A stretch of 64,000 nucleotides of DNA, from NCBI GenBank assembly GCA_902826775.1, contig CADEHE010000002.1:372001-436000 (forward strand), given 5' to 3'. This document shows, in pieces, positions 63,621-64,000 of this stretch. The notes under the pieces are model-generated. The model saw nothing but the letters and a program-made list of their open reading frames with translations, was not told the DNA's origin and made no database searches. Every line of letters begins with the position of its first letter. Position 1 is the first letter of the stretch. This stretch comes from an uncultured Pseudomonadota bacterium (lineage in GTDB: Bacteria > Pseudomonadota > Gammaproteobacteria > Burkholderiales > JALYOK01). Made by a program: the position numbers and the translations under genes.

Positions 63621-64000
63621 ATGCGTTTCGCCATATCCGTCAATGCTTTACGATTTGGTTTATGCGTGTCGCTCGTACTGCTGGGCCTCACGCTGTCGCT
63701 GCAGGCGCCGGCGCAGGGGTTTGATCGTCAGGATGTCAAAATCAAGAGTCAGGGACTAGATTTAGCTGCGTGGTTCTATCTGCCCAAAAAAGCTAGCGGC
63801 AGCGGGAAACGACCAGCCATAGTGATGGCGCACGGGTGGAGCGCTGTGAAAGAGATGTATTTGGATAAGTTCGCAGAGCGCTTTGCGGAGGCTGGATTTG
63901 CCGTGGTGGTGTTCGACTACCGCAGCTTTGGCGGCAGTCAGGGCGAACCTCGGGGAAACATCGTTTGGTATGAGCAACTGGAGGACTATCGCAACGCGAT
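63621..64000 (+). CDS. Exported alpha/beta hydrolase, cut by window edge
   Basis: ATG 63621 with AAAAGGA upstream. The 126 visible residues begin with a signal peptide (FGLCVSLVLLGLTLSLQAPAQG). Then follow a lid-like beta hairpin (DVKIKSQGLDLAAWFYLP) and the oxyanion segment RPAIVMAHGWSAVKEMYLD, and FAVVVFDYRSFGGSQGEPRG, as in the DLH/S15-like peptidase or esterase group. The catalytic Ser lies beyond the edge. It is 89 bases after the second giant regulator, so the module is binding protein, regulator, secreted hydrolase. Confidence 0.8.
   Translation, partial: MRFAISVNALRFGLCVSLVLLGLTLSLQAPAQGFDRQDVKIKSQGLDLAAWFYLPKKASGSGKRPAIVMAHGWSAVKEMYLDKFAERFAEAGFAVVVFDYRSFGGSQGEPRGNIVWYEQLEDYRNA

Overview
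The window is a GC-rich chromosomal segment, most likely from a betaproteobacterium of the Burkholderiales type. Clues are a Bug-family (tripartite tricarboxylate) solute-binding protein, Tas-like aldo/keto reductase, surface-adhesin-E-like protein, RhlE, class I DAHP synthase and dispersed REP-like palindromes with a RAYT gene. No rRNA, tRNA, CRISPR array, prophage or complete IS was recognised. About 60 genes or gene remnants are supported. Taxonomy is inference from gene content.

Layout. 1-6302: a catabolic cluster. The minus-strand operon reads cupin, SCP2-like protein, alpha/beta hydrolase, aldehyde dehydrogenase, beta-hydroxyacid dehydrogenase and FAD dehydrogenase (cut by the edge), with several 4-base or longer overlaps. 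A divergent plus-strand pair is a CoA transferase lacking its middle and a CitE/HpcH-type lyase. 6303-9330: a small unknown gene, a broken amidohydrolase, then metZ behind a SAM-II riboswitch with a terminator. 9432-15283: a minus-strand signalling operon of secreted hydrolase, Tat-exported NMT1-type binding protein, hybrid-free histidine kinase and a REC-cyclase-BTAD regulator. 15622-24277: TauD-type dioxygenase, two MFS transporters, amidase, an HTH regulator with a tiny exported repeat protein, a RAYT remnant flanked by REPs, and a cupin. 24267-29278: kup-kdpE-kdpD(short)-murI on the minus strand. 29576-41727: acetamidase fragment, ABC-F ATPase, rhlE, small envelope proteins, a phosphotransferase, a PAS-GGDEF-EAL protein, aroG-type DAHP synthase, tas and an HExxH protein. 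41740-50788: Gld-type ABC exporter system, exported lactonase-like metallo-beta-lactamase, SDR, dtd, MscS, DinB and a cyclase-family hydrolase. 50882-64000: Bug protein with a long disordered tail, then two related modules each built of a Leu/Ile/Val-type periplasmic binding protein and a giant (>1000 aa) NTPase-BTAD regulator, followed by a secreted alpha/beta hydrolase cut by the edge.

The strongest system-level signal is that all three BTAD-type (SARP-like) regulators in the window sit beside a periplasmic solute-binding protein gene with no transporter permease or ATPase. In one locus a histidine kinase lies between them, which makes a ligand-sensing cascade plausible. A second theme is decay by internal deletion: three catabolic genes keep both ends but lack their centres.
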